A stretch of DNA of 5,309 bases, taken from contig JAUWSP010000231.1 in NCBI GenBank assembly GCA_030610025.1, positions 1 to 5,309 on the forward strand, given 5' to 3'. The notes beneath the pieces were generated by a model, which saw nothing but the letters and a program-made list of their open reading frames with translations, was not told the DNA's origin and did no database searches. Source of the DNA: Acidobacteriota bacterium (GTDB lineage: Bacteria > Acidobacteriota > Thermoanaerobaculia > Multivoradales > JAHEKO01). This document shows, one piece after another, positions 1-5,309 of the stretch (its first letter is position 1; every line of letters begins with the position of its first letter). The position numbers were made by a program, and so were the translations under genes.

Positions 1-96
1 ATCGATCGTCTTCAGATCCGTCCGCGGTTATCCCGTCCCTGTCTCTTCCAGGCCCTGAATCTCGAGACTGCTTGCGCCGGCAGCTATCGGTGGGGC
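1..96. other. Left-edge non-coding stretch downstream of the dehydrogenase gene
   Basis: This stretch follows the dehydrogenase stop codon when read on the minus strand. I find no ORF with a plausible start and ribosome binding site, no strong hairpin followed by a T-run, and no RNA gene. It may lead into a further gene beyond the window edge, but nothing here shows that. Confidence 0.4.
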
Positions 97-1143
97 TCAA
101 GGAATCAGAACGACCTTGGTGCATCCGTCGAGCTTCTCCGCGAAGATCCGATAGGCCTCTACGCCATCCTCGAGCGGCAGTCGATGGGAGATGATGCGAT
201 CGAGGGCAAAGCGACCAGATCTCGCCAGGGCCAGGGAGCGCTCTATATAGTGGCGGGCCGAACAGCGTCCCGTCTTGAAGACTAGATTCTTGTCGTAGGC
301 TGCCATCGGTGTGAAGGGAAAGTCGCGTTCGGTATGGACACCCGCAGCCATGATCGTGCCCCCCGGGCGCACCAGTTTCATGGCGAGATGTCCAGCCGCA
401 GAGTTTCCGACCGCTTCGAGGACCGCATCGACGCCGCGGCCGTCTGTTGCCTCACGGACAACCGAGGGTGGGTCGACGTCGTGAAAATTGACCGGAACCG
501 CTCCGAAGTCGGCTGCCAGATCGAGGCGTTCGTGAACCCTATCGATGGCGAAGACGATCCGGGCGCCGAGGGACAGGGCCGCGGCTACGGCCATCAGGCC
601 CACAGGGCCACAACCGACGACCCCGACGGCGCTACCCTTTCCGACGTCCCCGACCCGAGCCGAGAAGATGCCTGTCGAGAGGACATCGCCCGCGAGAAGA
701 ACCACTTCCGGAGGTAGGTCGTCGGGAGCCTGCACAAGCGTTGAGTCCGCGAGAGGCACCCGAACGTACTCTGCCTGAGCGCCATGCAGCCCCTGGCCTG
801 CCTCACGCCAACCGAACAGCTGGCCCCTCTCGCAGCGTGCTGTCAAACCAGAGTTGCAGTAGAAGCAGCGCCCGCAGCTGGTCGAGAACGGGCTGACGAT
901 TCGATCACCAAGTTGGAAGTGCTCGACCGAGGATCCAATCTCGACGACTTCGCCGATGAACTCGTGCCCCAGCACCGTGCCGCGGTCGAGGCCGGTCTCC
1001 CTACCGTGATAGACGTGAAGATCGGAGCCGCAGATTGCCGTCATCCGAGTTCGGACGATGGCATCGCTGTCGTCGACAACCACCGGGTCGGGTATCGACT
1101 GATAACGGACCTGCTCGACGTCCTCGAAGGTCAGTGCCTGCAT
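97..1143 (-). CDS. Zinc-dependent medium-chain alcohol dehydrogenase family protein
   Basis: 348 aa, a normal length for the zinc-dependent medium-chain dehydrogenase/reductase (MDR) superfamily, which oxidises alcohols or polyols with NAD(P). The N-terminal GroES-like catalytic domain spans about 1-150 and the Rossmann domain about 151-290. Visible catalytic zinc ligands are C38 in the CGSDLH motif, H60-E61 in the GHE motif, and probably D153. S40 and H43 fit the proton relay. Structural zinc cysteines are C90, C93, C96 and C104. The dinucleotide motif is G177-x-G179-x-x-G182, and D201 at the end of the second beta strand suggests NAD rather than NADP. The LLxGDVLSTG stretch recalls the formaldehyde and threonine dehydrogenase branch, but the substrate cannot be named. 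The MQALTF start is typical of the family, yet the only SD-like match (AGAAGG, 1156-1161) lies 12 nt upstream. The gene begins 38 nt after rne with no clear terminator between, so co-transcription is possible. The product is presumably cytosolic. Confidence 0.93.
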   Translation of the reverse strand: MQALTFEDVEQVRYQSIPDPVVVDDSDAIVRTRMTAICGSDLHVYHGRETGLDRGTVLGHEFIGEVVEIGSSVEHFQLGDRIVSPFSTSCGRCFYCNSGLTARCERGQLFGWREAGQGLHGAQAEYVRVPLADSTLVQAPDDLPPEVVLLAGDVLSTGIFSARVGDVGKGSAVGVVGCGPVGLMAVAAALSLGARIVFAIDRVHERLDLAADFGAVPVNFHDVDPPSVVREATDGRGVDAVLEAVGNSAAGHLAMKLVRPGGTIMAAGVHTERDFPFTPMAAYDKNLVFKTGRCSARHYIERSLALARSGRFALDRIISHRLPLEDGVEAYRIFAEKLDGCTKVVLIP

Positions 1144-1181
1144 GGAACAAGGGTGCCTTCTGCGGTCCTTGGAAGCAAGGC
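1144..1181. other. Short rne-to-dehydrogenase spacer, no convincing terminator
   Basis: This 38-nt gap separates two minus-strand genes. It holds only a weak 5-bp inverted repeat (CCTTG at 1167-1171 and CAAGG at 1176-1180, loop of 4) without a following U-tract. It therefore does not look like an intrinsic terminator. Read-through from rne into the dehydrogenase gene is the simpler reading, although a distinct promoter cannot be excluded. Confidence 0.4.
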
Positions 1182-3053
1182 TCAGCTAGAGCTATTGCTC
1201 TCGGGAGCTTCTGTGGGCTTGCGCTTTCGGCCGCCGCGCCGAGATCGCCCTCTACCACCCCGACGCCTTCGGCTCGAAGCGCTCTTTTCCGAGGTCGCCT
1301 TGCCATCCGTGTCCTTCTCGGAACCGGCTGGCGATGGGCTGGCCTCGACTGAGGGTGAGGCCGCCACCTTGTCTGGCGGCGTGGCCGCCTGTGAGGCGGC
1401 GGACTTGTCGGTCGACTTGCTTGGCCGCCTTCGACGCCGTCTCGAGGTCGGTTTCCTGGGGCCGGAATCCTTGGCTCCCGAGCTCGAATCCTCAGGCGAT
1501 GCGGCGTCTTCAATGCTCAGCGAGGTGCGCTTCGCACTGCTGGCAGATCGAGGGGTTTTGGGCCTCTTGGCGTCGACTTTCGGTGAGTCGATCCAGTCGA
1601 TCTCCTGTTCGGATCGATGCAGGCGATTCGAGGCGATGATCTCGACCCGACATCCGAACTCTTCCTCCAGATCGGCGATCTCACGTCGTCGCTTGTTCTG
1701 CACCGAGTCGGCCAGCTCGGGGTGGAGGGAGATCCGGGCGGTGCCGGTGAACCCCGAGGCAGCCCGTGCCTCGATTTTTCTGAAGAGCTGGAGGCCGACC
1801 ATCTCGGAGCTGGCGATGCGGCCTGTTCCCGTGCAGGTCGGGCAAGGACGATGCGTGCGCAGATGAAGGGCCTGTTGAATCCGTTGACGATTCACCTCGA
1901 GGAGGCCGTTGGGGCTGATGCGGCCTACAGTGAACCGCGCCTTGTCGATCTTCATCGCATCGCGTAGGGCCTTTTCGACCGCCTTGCGATTCTTCCAAGC
2001 CTGCATATCGATGAAGTCGATGATGATCAGGCCTCCGATATCTCGCAATCTCAGTTGCCTCGCGACCTCTGAAGCAGCCTCGAGATTGGTATGGAGAGCC
2101 GTCTCCTCCTGGCTTGCTGCTCGGGTCGATCGACCTGAGTTGACGTCGATGGCAACCAGAGCCTCGGTACTATCGACAACGATGGAGCCGCCGCTGGGAA
2201 GTCCGACTTGCCGGTCGTAGATTCGCTCGATCTGAGGCTCGAGCTCGAAGCGGGCGAAAAGCGGCGTCCTCTCCGAGTAGCGGACCAACTGGGTCTTGGT
2301 CCTCGGCATGAAGGCCCGCATATATTGCTGGGTCTTGTCGAAGGCAGCGTCGTCGTCGACGAGGACCTCCTGGATCGAGCTGTCCAGGTAGTCCCTGAGC
2401 GTCCGCAGGATGATGTCCTGATCGCTGTACAGCAGGTGGATGCCCTTGCCTCTTCTGGCCTCGCTACCGACGCTCTTCCAAAGGCGCAGCAACGCATTCA
2501 TGTCCCGGTTGAGGGCGATCTTGTTCTGGTCGAGAGCGTTGGTCCGCACGATGATCCCCGCCCCGGACGGCCGATTCAGCTTGGCGACCTGGTCCTTGAG
2601 CCGCCTTCGGGTCTCGTCGTCTTCGACTTTTCTCGATACGCCCTGGGTGTCGTTGAAGGGGGTGAGCACGAGGTACCGTCCAGCGAGGCTCAGATTGGTC
2701 GTCAGCGCGGCGCCCTTGTTGCCTTCTGGCTCCCGAGTAACCTGCACGACGATCGGCTTGCCCTTTTCCAGGACTTCTTCGATGCGAGGTCGACCCGGGG
2801 TCTTGGGCTCGCGGTAGTAGGCTGCCGGTACGACATCCTGGATCGCCAGGAAGCCGTGCCTCTCGGCGCCAAAGTCGATGAAGGCGGCATTCAGGCTTGG
2901 CTGGATCGACGCGATGATGCCGCGGTAGATGTTCCCGCGGGTGAGGTCTCGGTCGGCGACCTCGACCTGGTAGTTTTCGAGGACACCGTCGTCCACGATT
3001 GCGATGCGCAGCTCTTCGGGAACTCGCGCGTTGATTAGCATTCTGCGTGTCAC
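1182..3053 (-). CDS. rne: Ribonuclease E/G family endoribonuclease (Rne/Rng)
   Basis: 623 aa. Single-strand-specific endoribonuclease of the Rne/Rng family, cutting A/U-rich sites in mRNA decay and in rRNA and tRNA maturation. After the typical MLINA opening (5-9), an S1 RNA-binding domain lies at about 36-120 (RGNIYRGII, then AAFIDFGAERHGFL). The 5'-monophosphate sensor segment contains R170-T171 (GIIVRTNA). The DNase I-like catalytic domain carries the two metal-binding aspartates D303 (AIDVNSGR) and D346 (GLIIIDFIDM). The zinc-link cysteines C404 and C407 (CPTC) support dimer or tetramer assembly. These catalytic and zinc positions fall at the same numbers as in E. coli RNase E. The small domain ends near 490. 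Residues 491-623 form a Ser/Pro/Lys-rich, probably disordered tail with Arg tracts at 538-543 and 595-612, short compared with the E. coli degradosome scaffold. The start is GTG: GGAG at 3059-3062 sits 5 nt upstream. RNase G is an alternative name, but the tail favours an E-type protein. Confidence 0.95.
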   Translation of the reverse strand: MTRRMLINARVPEELRIAIVDDGVLENYQVEVADRDLTRGNIYRGIIASIQPSLNAAFIDFGAERHGFLAIQDVVPAAYYREPKTPGRPRIEEVLEKGKPIVVQVTREPEGNKGAALTTNLSLAGRYLVLTPFNDTQGVSRKVEDDETRRRLKDQVAKLNRPSGAGIIVRTNALDQNKIALNRDMNALLRLWKSVGSEARRGKGIHLLYSDQDIILRTLRDYLDSSIQEVLVDDDAAFDKTQQYMRAFMPRTKTQLVRYSERTPLFARFELEPQIERIYDRQVGLPSGGSIVVDSTEALVAIDVNSGRSTRAASQEETALHTNLEAASEVARQLRLRDIGGLIIIDFIDMQAWKNRKAVEKALRDAMKIDKARFTVGRISPNGLLEVNRQRIQQALHLRTHRPCPTCTGTGRIASSEMVGLQLFRKIEARAASGFTGTARISLHPELADSVQNKRRREIADLEEEFGCRVEIIASNRLHRSEQEIDWIDSPKVDAKRPKTPRSASSAKRTSLSIEDAASPEDSSSGAKDSGPRKPTSRRRRRRPSKSTDKSAASQAATPPDKVAASPSVEASPSPAGSEKDTDGKATSEKSASSRRRRGGRGRSRRGGRKRKPTEAPESNSSS

Positions 3054-3058
3054 TACAT

Positions 3059-3062
3059 CTCC
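3059..3062 (-). promoter_or_regulatory. Ribosome binding site that fixes the GTG start of rne
   Basis: On the minus strand this reads GGAG, 5 nt before the GTG at 3053. The nearby ATG at 3058-3056 directly abuts it, is out of frame and is followed at once by TAG, so it cannot start the enzyme. The in-frame ATG at codon 5 (MLINA) would be 17 nt away, which is too far. The GTG is therefore the best start. Confidence 0.6.
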
Positions 3063-3079
3063 GTTCGTTGGCTAATTGC

Positions 3080-3098
3080 GTCAGAAAAGTACCCTGAC
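3080..3098 (-). repeat. Small inverted repeat just upstream of rne
   Basis: GTCAG at 3080-3084 and CTGAC at 3094-3098 form a 5-bp stem around a 9-nt loop. In rne mRNA the loop would be GGTACUUUU, about 27 nt before the start codon. A U-rich single-stranded loop is the kind of target RNase E likes, but the stem is short and could occur by chance. Confidence 0.3.
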
Positions 3099-3188
3099 CT
3101 CCTGGCCCAGCTTCCATGCAGATTGAATGCAAAGGGGGCGACGAGCGCTGCTCGGGCGGGCGGTGATCACGGTTGTCTAGTGAAGATA

Positions 3189-3217
3189 AGGTGGCCCCTA
3201 GTCAGGGTTCACCACCT
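3189..3217. repeat. Two-part hairpin in the rne-rnd intergenic region
   Basis: AGGTGG at 3189-3194 pairs with CCACCT at 3212-3217 (6 bp). Inside it CCCT at 3196-3199 pairs with AGGG at 3204-3207 around the loop AGTC. The two stems are separated by a 1 x 4 internal loop. There is no T-run on either side strong enough for an intrinsic terminator. If the rne transcript starts upstream of it, this would be a leader structure; otherwise it may be a DNA-level operator or chance. Confidence 0.4.
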
Positions 3218-3324
3218 CAGGATCGCCGTAAGTGTAGCAGATTCCTGAGATTAGCGAAGCAGGCGCCGGTCGAAAAGAGGCTCCAATCCGTGCCCACGAA
3301 CGATCCGGCTTGGTAACATGAGCG

Positions 3325-3346
3325 CTCCCTCCCGGCCGGGAGGAGG
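3325..3346 (+). promoter_or_regulatory. GC-rich hairpin covering the rnd Shine-Dalgarno sequence
   Basis: A perfect 16-nt palindrome, CCTCCCGGCCGGGAGG (3328-3343), extends by a mismatch, a G-U pair and a G-C pair to 3325-3346. As RNA it would fold into a 6-bp all-strong stem with a GGCC tetraloop plus a lower extension. The 3' arm contains the AGGAGG Shine-Dalgarno sequence at 3341-3346, so folding would hide it from the ribosome. The pairing is visible in the sequence; a regulatory effect is inference. Confidence 0.55.
3341..3346 (+). promoter_or_regulatory. Strong ribosome binding site of rnd
   Basis: AGGAGG lies 5 nt before the ATG at 3352 and is a full match to the core Shine-Dalgarno sequence. 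This fixes the rnd start. The site is also the 3' arm of the overlapping GC-rich hairpin. Confidence 0.8.
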
Positions 3347-3351
3347 TTGCA

Positions 3352-4479
3352 ATGGTCGAGCTTCCACGCCATCAATGGATCGAGGATGAAGCCGGCTTGC
3401 AGGATCTCGGAGAACAGCTCCGCTCCTGCGAGTGGGTAGCCGTAGACAGCGAGTCCAATTCCGGCTTCGTGTATGAGGAGAGCCTATGTCTGCTGCAGCT
3501 CAACGTTGCCGACCAGCTGTGGGCGGTAGACCTGAAGGCCCTGCCTGGCGGAAAGCATGGCCTCGATGCCTTACGCGCATCCCTCGAGAGCCCATCCACA
3601 AGGGTCTTTCTCCACGGTGGGGAATTCGATGTCGGCTGCCTGAAAAGGGACTACGACATCTCCGTTAGAGGAGTCTGGGATACCCAGCAGGCAGCGAGCT
3701 TTCTGGGCCGGGAGAAGACCGGATACGGCGCGGTCGTGGAAGAGGCCTGTGGGGTGAAGTTACCCAAGGATTTCGCCAGATACGACTGGGGAAGGCGGCC
3801 ACTGGATCCGGCTCCATTGCGCTACGCGCTCGATGACGTGCATTTCCTCCCTACGGTCGCGCTGAGCCTCCTGAAACTGGTGGAGGAAGCCGATCTCCTG
3901 GAGGAGGTGGAGATTGCCAACCGGGTTGTCGAGGAGGCGACCTGGAACGGCGGATTCCAGGTCGACGCAGTCTGGAGCCTCAAAGGTGCCCGTCAGCTGC
4001 AGCCCGAGGGCCGGTCGATTCTCTGGTCTCTCTATTCCTGGCGTGACTCGCTCGCTCGCCGTCTGGACCTGCCACCGGGCAGGGTTCTCAACAACGCGAC
4101 TCTGGTGGCTCTGTGCCGAAACCCGGCCGCAAGCCTGCAGGACTTGAAGCGACTCGGCCTCTCCTCTCGAGTTCGGTCTCAGCATGCCAGCGAGCTCCTA
4201 CAGAAGATCGCTGAGGCGCGCCGGCAGCCGCCTCCTGCTATCGAAAGCGTCCGGCGGGAGAGGCCTGATCCCGCAGTGCAGCGCAGAGGGGATCGGCTCA
4301 AGGTCTGGCGCAGACAAGAGGCGGCCCAGCGGGGCGTACCCCTGCAGGTGGTGCTACCAGCGGTCGCAATGCGTCACCTACAGCGCAACGGTGCTGGCGA
4401 CCTTGGATCGGTACCTCAGCTCGGACCCAAGCGCATAGCTCGCTACCGTCGAGAGATCGAGGAGTTGTGCCGTCTCTAG
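3352..4479 (+). CDS. rnd: Ribonuclease D-type 3'-5' exoribonuclease with HRDC domains
   Basis: 375 aa, the same length as E. coli RNase D. The enzyme is a metal-dependent 3'-5' exoribonuclease that trims 3' ends of tRNA precursors and other small stable RNAs. The DEDDy exonuclease domain covers about 1-185. Exo I is D32-x-E34 (AVDSES), Exo II is H88 to D93 (LHGGEFDVGCL), and Exo III is Y158 with D162 (YALDDV), the YxxxD arrangement of the DEDDy class. The segment KDFARYDWGRRPL (139-151) corresponds to the conserved SDWSRRPL region of RNase D. A first HRDC nucleic-acid-binding domain lies at about 215-292 (WSLYSWRDSLARRLDLPPG, then LNNATLVALCR). The C-terminal 312-375 stretch, ending LGPKRIARYRREIEELCRL, looks like a second, more diverged HRDC domain. 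Start: ATG with AGGAGG 5 nt upstream. It is divergent from rne and 203 nt ahead of leuS. All catalytic residues are present. Confidence 0.93.
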   Translation: MVELPRHQWIEDEAGLQDLGEQLRSCEWVAVDSESNSGFVYEESLCLLQLNVADQLWAVDLKALPGGKHGLDALRASLESPSTRVFLHGGEFDVGCLKRDYDISVRGVWDTQQAASFLGREKTGYGAVVEEACGVKLPKDFARYDWGRRPLDPAPLRYALDDVHFLPTVALSLLKLVEEADLLEEVEIANRVVEEATWNGGFQVDAVWSLKGARQLQPEGRSILWSLYSWRDSLARRLDLPPGRVLNNATLVALCRNPAASLQDLKRLGLSSRVRSQHASELLQKIAEARRQPPPAIESVRRERPDPAVQRRGDRLKVWRRQEAAQRGVPLQVVLPAVAMRHLQRNGAGDLGSVPQLGPKRIARYRREIEELCRL

Positions 4480-4489
4480 AGTCTCTGTG

Positions 4490-4545
4490 ATCCCTGGTCC
4501 GAACCGATGAGCTCAGGTGCCGACCCGCCAGGGATTTCGGGTTCG
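4490..4545 (+). repeat. Inverted repeat with possible H-type pseudoknot after rnd
   Basis: ATCCCTGG (4490-4497) pairs perfectly with CCAGGGAT (4528-4535), an 8-bp stem. CGAACC (4500-4505), just inside that stem, pairs perfectly with GGTTCG (4540-4545), just outside it. The order of the four arms is that of an H-type pseudoknot with connecting loops of 2, 22 and 4 nt. It could equally be a simple 3' hairpin of the rnd transcript. Confidence 0.4.
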
Positions 4546-4559
4546 ATCGCATGCCGTTG

Positions 4560-4598
4560 CCGGCGACCCTCCGAGTGAAATCACGATAAGATCGCCGG
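4560..4598 (+). repeat. 7-bp inverted repeat upstream of leuS
   Basis: CCGGCGA at 4560-4566 pairs with TCGCCGG at 4592-4598 across a 25-nt loop. The loop contains the near-palindrome GTGAAATCAC (4575-4584). A competing small hairpin, GCCG (4553-4556) with CGGC (4561-4564), uses some of the same bases. Confidence 0.35.
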
Positions 4599-4606
4599 TT
4601 CATCGC

Positions 4607-4632
4607 CAGGCCCTCTGGAGGAGGCCGGCCTG
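4607..4632 (+). repeat. Bulged hairpin upstream of leuS
   Basis: CAGGC (4607-4611) pairs with GCCTG (4628-4632), and the adjoining CCTC (4612-4615) pairs with GAGG (4621-4624). The result is a 9-bp stem with a 3-nt bulge and a 5-nt loop. The overlapping 10-bp palindrome AGGCCGGCCT (4622-4631) offers another fold. It ends about 50 nt before the leuS start. Confidence 0.35.
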
Positions 4633-4673
4633 ACTCGAAGAATTCCGGCACAGTGACCCCAGCAAGAGACTAC

Positions 4674-4679
4674 AGGTGA
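4674..4679 (+). promoter_or_regulatory. Ribosome binding site of leuS
   Basis: AGGTGA matches the right part of the extended Shine-Dalgarno consensus GGAGGTGA and ends 3 nt before the ATG at 4683. An in-frame TGA at 4677-4679 excludes any start further upstream in this frame, so 4683 is the first possible start. Confidence 0.65.
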
Positions 4680-4682
4680 GAG

Positions 4683-5309
4683 ATGAGCAGCGCTGAGAGA
4701 GACTTGGTTCCATACGAGCCAGCCGAGGTCGAGTCCAAATGGCGGCAGCGGTGGGAGGCGGATGGGCTCTACGACTCCGATATCGATCGGGACCGTCCAA
4801 AGCACTACGCCCTGACCATGTTGCCCTACCCCTCGGGGGACTTCCACATCGGCCACTGGTATGCGATGGCCCCACCCGACGCCAGGGCGCGGTACATGCG
4901 TCAAAAAGGCTTCAACGTGCTCTTTCCCATGGGCTTTGATGCCTTTGGGCTGCCAGCCGAGAACGCAGCCATCCAACGGAAGATCCACCCGAGGCAATGG
5001 ACCTACTCGAACATCGAGCGAATGCGTGGCCAGTTCAAACGCATGGGCACCATGATCGATTGGCGTCGCGAGGCCATTTCCGCCGATCTCGAGTATTACC
5101 GGTGGACACAGTGGTTCTTCCTCAAGCTACTGAAGCAGGGCCTGGCCTACCGAAACAGGGCGGCCGTGGATTGGTGCCCGAGTTGCAACACTACTCTGGC
5201 GCGGGAGCAGGTCTGGGGAGATGACCGCCGCTGCGAGCGCTGCCAGACGCCTGTTGTGCGCAAGGAGTTGGAACAGTGGTTCCTTCGGACCACCCGGTTT
5301 GCCGATGAG
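4683..5309 (+). CDS. leuS: Leucyl-tRNA synthetase, N-terminal part (cut by window edge)
   Basis: 209 codons are visible and the frame is open at the right edge; full LeuRS is usually above 800 aa. The enzyme is a cytosolic class Ia synthetase that activates leucine with ATP and charges tRNA-Leu. The opening [20 protein letters not shown] (11-30) is the standard N-terminal motif. MLPYPSG (46-52) and the HIGH signature (55-58) build the ATP site. [13 protein letters not shown] (84-96) is a highly conserved LeuRS segment of the Rossmann fold. DWCPSC (163-168) and CERC (184-187) supply four cysteines (165, 168, 184, 187) of a zinc ribbon inserted in the catalytic domain. The NTTLAREQV stretch between them is also typical of LeuRS. 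KMSKS, the editing CP1 domain and the anticodon-binding domain are beyond the window. The start has an AGGTGA ribosome binding site and an in-frame stop just upstream. It follows rnd on the same strand. Confidence 0.95.
   Translation, partial: MSSAERDLVPYEPAEVESKWRQRWEADGLYDSDIDRDRPKHYALTMLPYPSGDFHIGHWYAMAPPDARARYMRQKGFNVLFPMGFDAFGLPAENAAIQRKIHPRQWTYSNIERMRGQFKRMGTMIDWRREAISADLEYYRWTQWFFLKLLKQGLAYRNRAAVDWCPSCNTTLAREQVWGDDRRCERCQTPVVRKELEQWFLRTTRFADE

Larger units (their letters stand above)
3054..3351. promoter_or_regulatory. Divergent control region between rne and rnd
   Basis: This 298-nt gene-free region must hold the start signals for both divergent genes. I see no close match to a sigma-70 promoter. 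The best candidate for rne is an extended -10-like TGCTACACT on the minus strand (3231-3239) with a poor -35; it would give an rne leader of roughly 170 nt. For rnd, TAACAT at 3314-3319 is a weak -10-like match. The region contains several inverted repeats: 3080-3098, 3142-3154, the 8-bp palindrome GTGATCAC at 3163-3170, 3189-3217 and 3325-3346. The first and fourth would lie in the putative rne leader and the last covers the rnd ribosome binding site. Promoter positions are guesses; the repeats are directly visible. Confidence 0.55.
4480..4682 (+). promoter_or_regulatory. Structured spacer and probable leader before leuS
   Basis: This 203-nt gene-free spacer carries three inverted repeats: 4490-4535, 4560-4598 and 4607-4632. 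None is followed by a run of T, so an intrinsic terminator for rnd is not evident, and rnd and leuS may share a transcript. No T-box core (UGGNACCGCG type) and no leucine-rich leader peptide is found. A leuS promoter may lie here, but I cannot point to a good -35/-10 pair. Confidence 0.45.

Noticed and set aside
784..1866. Long plus-strand open frame of 360 codons, antisense to the dehydrogenase 5' end and the rne 3' end
   Set aside because: It overlaps two clear genes on the opposite strand, has no ribosome binding site, and its translation shows no recognisable domain. Such open antisense frames are common in GC-rich genes.
2208..3038. Plus-strand open frame of 276 codons antisense to rne
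   Set aside because: It lies wholly inside the conserved S1 and catalytic coding region of rne and has no family signature; it is a frame shadow.
3173..3204. TTGTCT followed by TAGTCA as a sigma-70 promoter for rnd
   Set aside because: The spacing is 20 nt and both hexamers are weak, so it is no better than background.
3318..3389. 23-codon ORF overlapping the rnd start in another frame
   Set aside because: It has no ribosome binding site, its product is low in information, and its frame runs through the hairpin and into rnd; most likely chance.
4535..4550. GGGTTCGATC resembling a tRNA T-loop
   Set aside because: The base after the seven-nucleotide loop is G, so the essential G53-C61 pair is missing. 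No D-arm, anticodon arm or acceptor stem can be placed around it.
4551..4589. 12-codon ORF (MPLPATLRVKSR) as a leucine attenuation leader peptide
   Set aside because: It has only two scattered leucines, no Shine-Dalgarno sequence and no downstream terminator.
4480..4682. T-box riboswitch ahead of leuS
   Set aside because: The nearest stretch, AGGTGCCGACCCG at 4515-4527, lacks the UGGNACCGCG core, and there is no terminator with a U-tract.

Overview
The window is a GC-rich bacterial chromosomal segment with four protein genes and no sign of mobile elements, CRISPR, rRNA or tRNA. Two genes lie on the minus strand on the left and two on the plus strand on the right. The left pair is a zinc-dependent medium-chain alcohol dehydrogenase (97-1143) and an RNase E/G family endoribonuclease (1182-3053). 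The right pair is an RNase D-type 3'-5' exoribonuclease (3352-4479) and the first 209 codons of leucyl-tRNA synthetase (from 4683), cut by the right edge. The presence of RNase E/G, RNase D with HRDC domains, Shine-Dalgarno sites and GTG/ATG starts marks it as bacterial. The style (GC-rich, RNase E with a basic disordered tail, LeuRS with a zinc ribbon in its N-terminal part) would fit an uncultured lineage such as Acidobacteriota, Binatota or Chloroflexota. I cannot assign a phylum from the sequence alone.

Layout. 1-96: short stretch downstream of the dehydrogenase, nothing recognised. 97-1143 (-): dehydrogenase. 1144-1181: 38-nt gap with no convincing terminator, so the dehydrogenase could be read through from rne. 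1182-3053 (-): rne/rng. 3054-3351: divergent control region for rne (leftward) and rnd (rightward), holding several inverted repeats. The strongest is a GC-rich hairpin that covers the Shine-Dalgarno sequence of rnd. 3352-4479 (+): rnd. 4480-4682: 203-nt spacer before leuS with three potential hairpins and a possible H-type pseudoknot. 4683-5309 (+): leuS, 5' part.

Biological theme. Three of the four genes concern RNA processing and translation. RNase E/G makes internal cuts in mRNA, rRNA and tRNA precursors, RNase D trims 3' ends of tRNA and other stable RNAs, and LeuRS charges tRNA-Leu. Catalytic residues look intact in all complete genes. I see no previously undescribed protein system here. 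The parts worth a second look are non-coding: the SD-covering hairpin at rnd, an ATG-TAG minimal ORF fused to the GTG start of rne, and the structured spacer before leuS.
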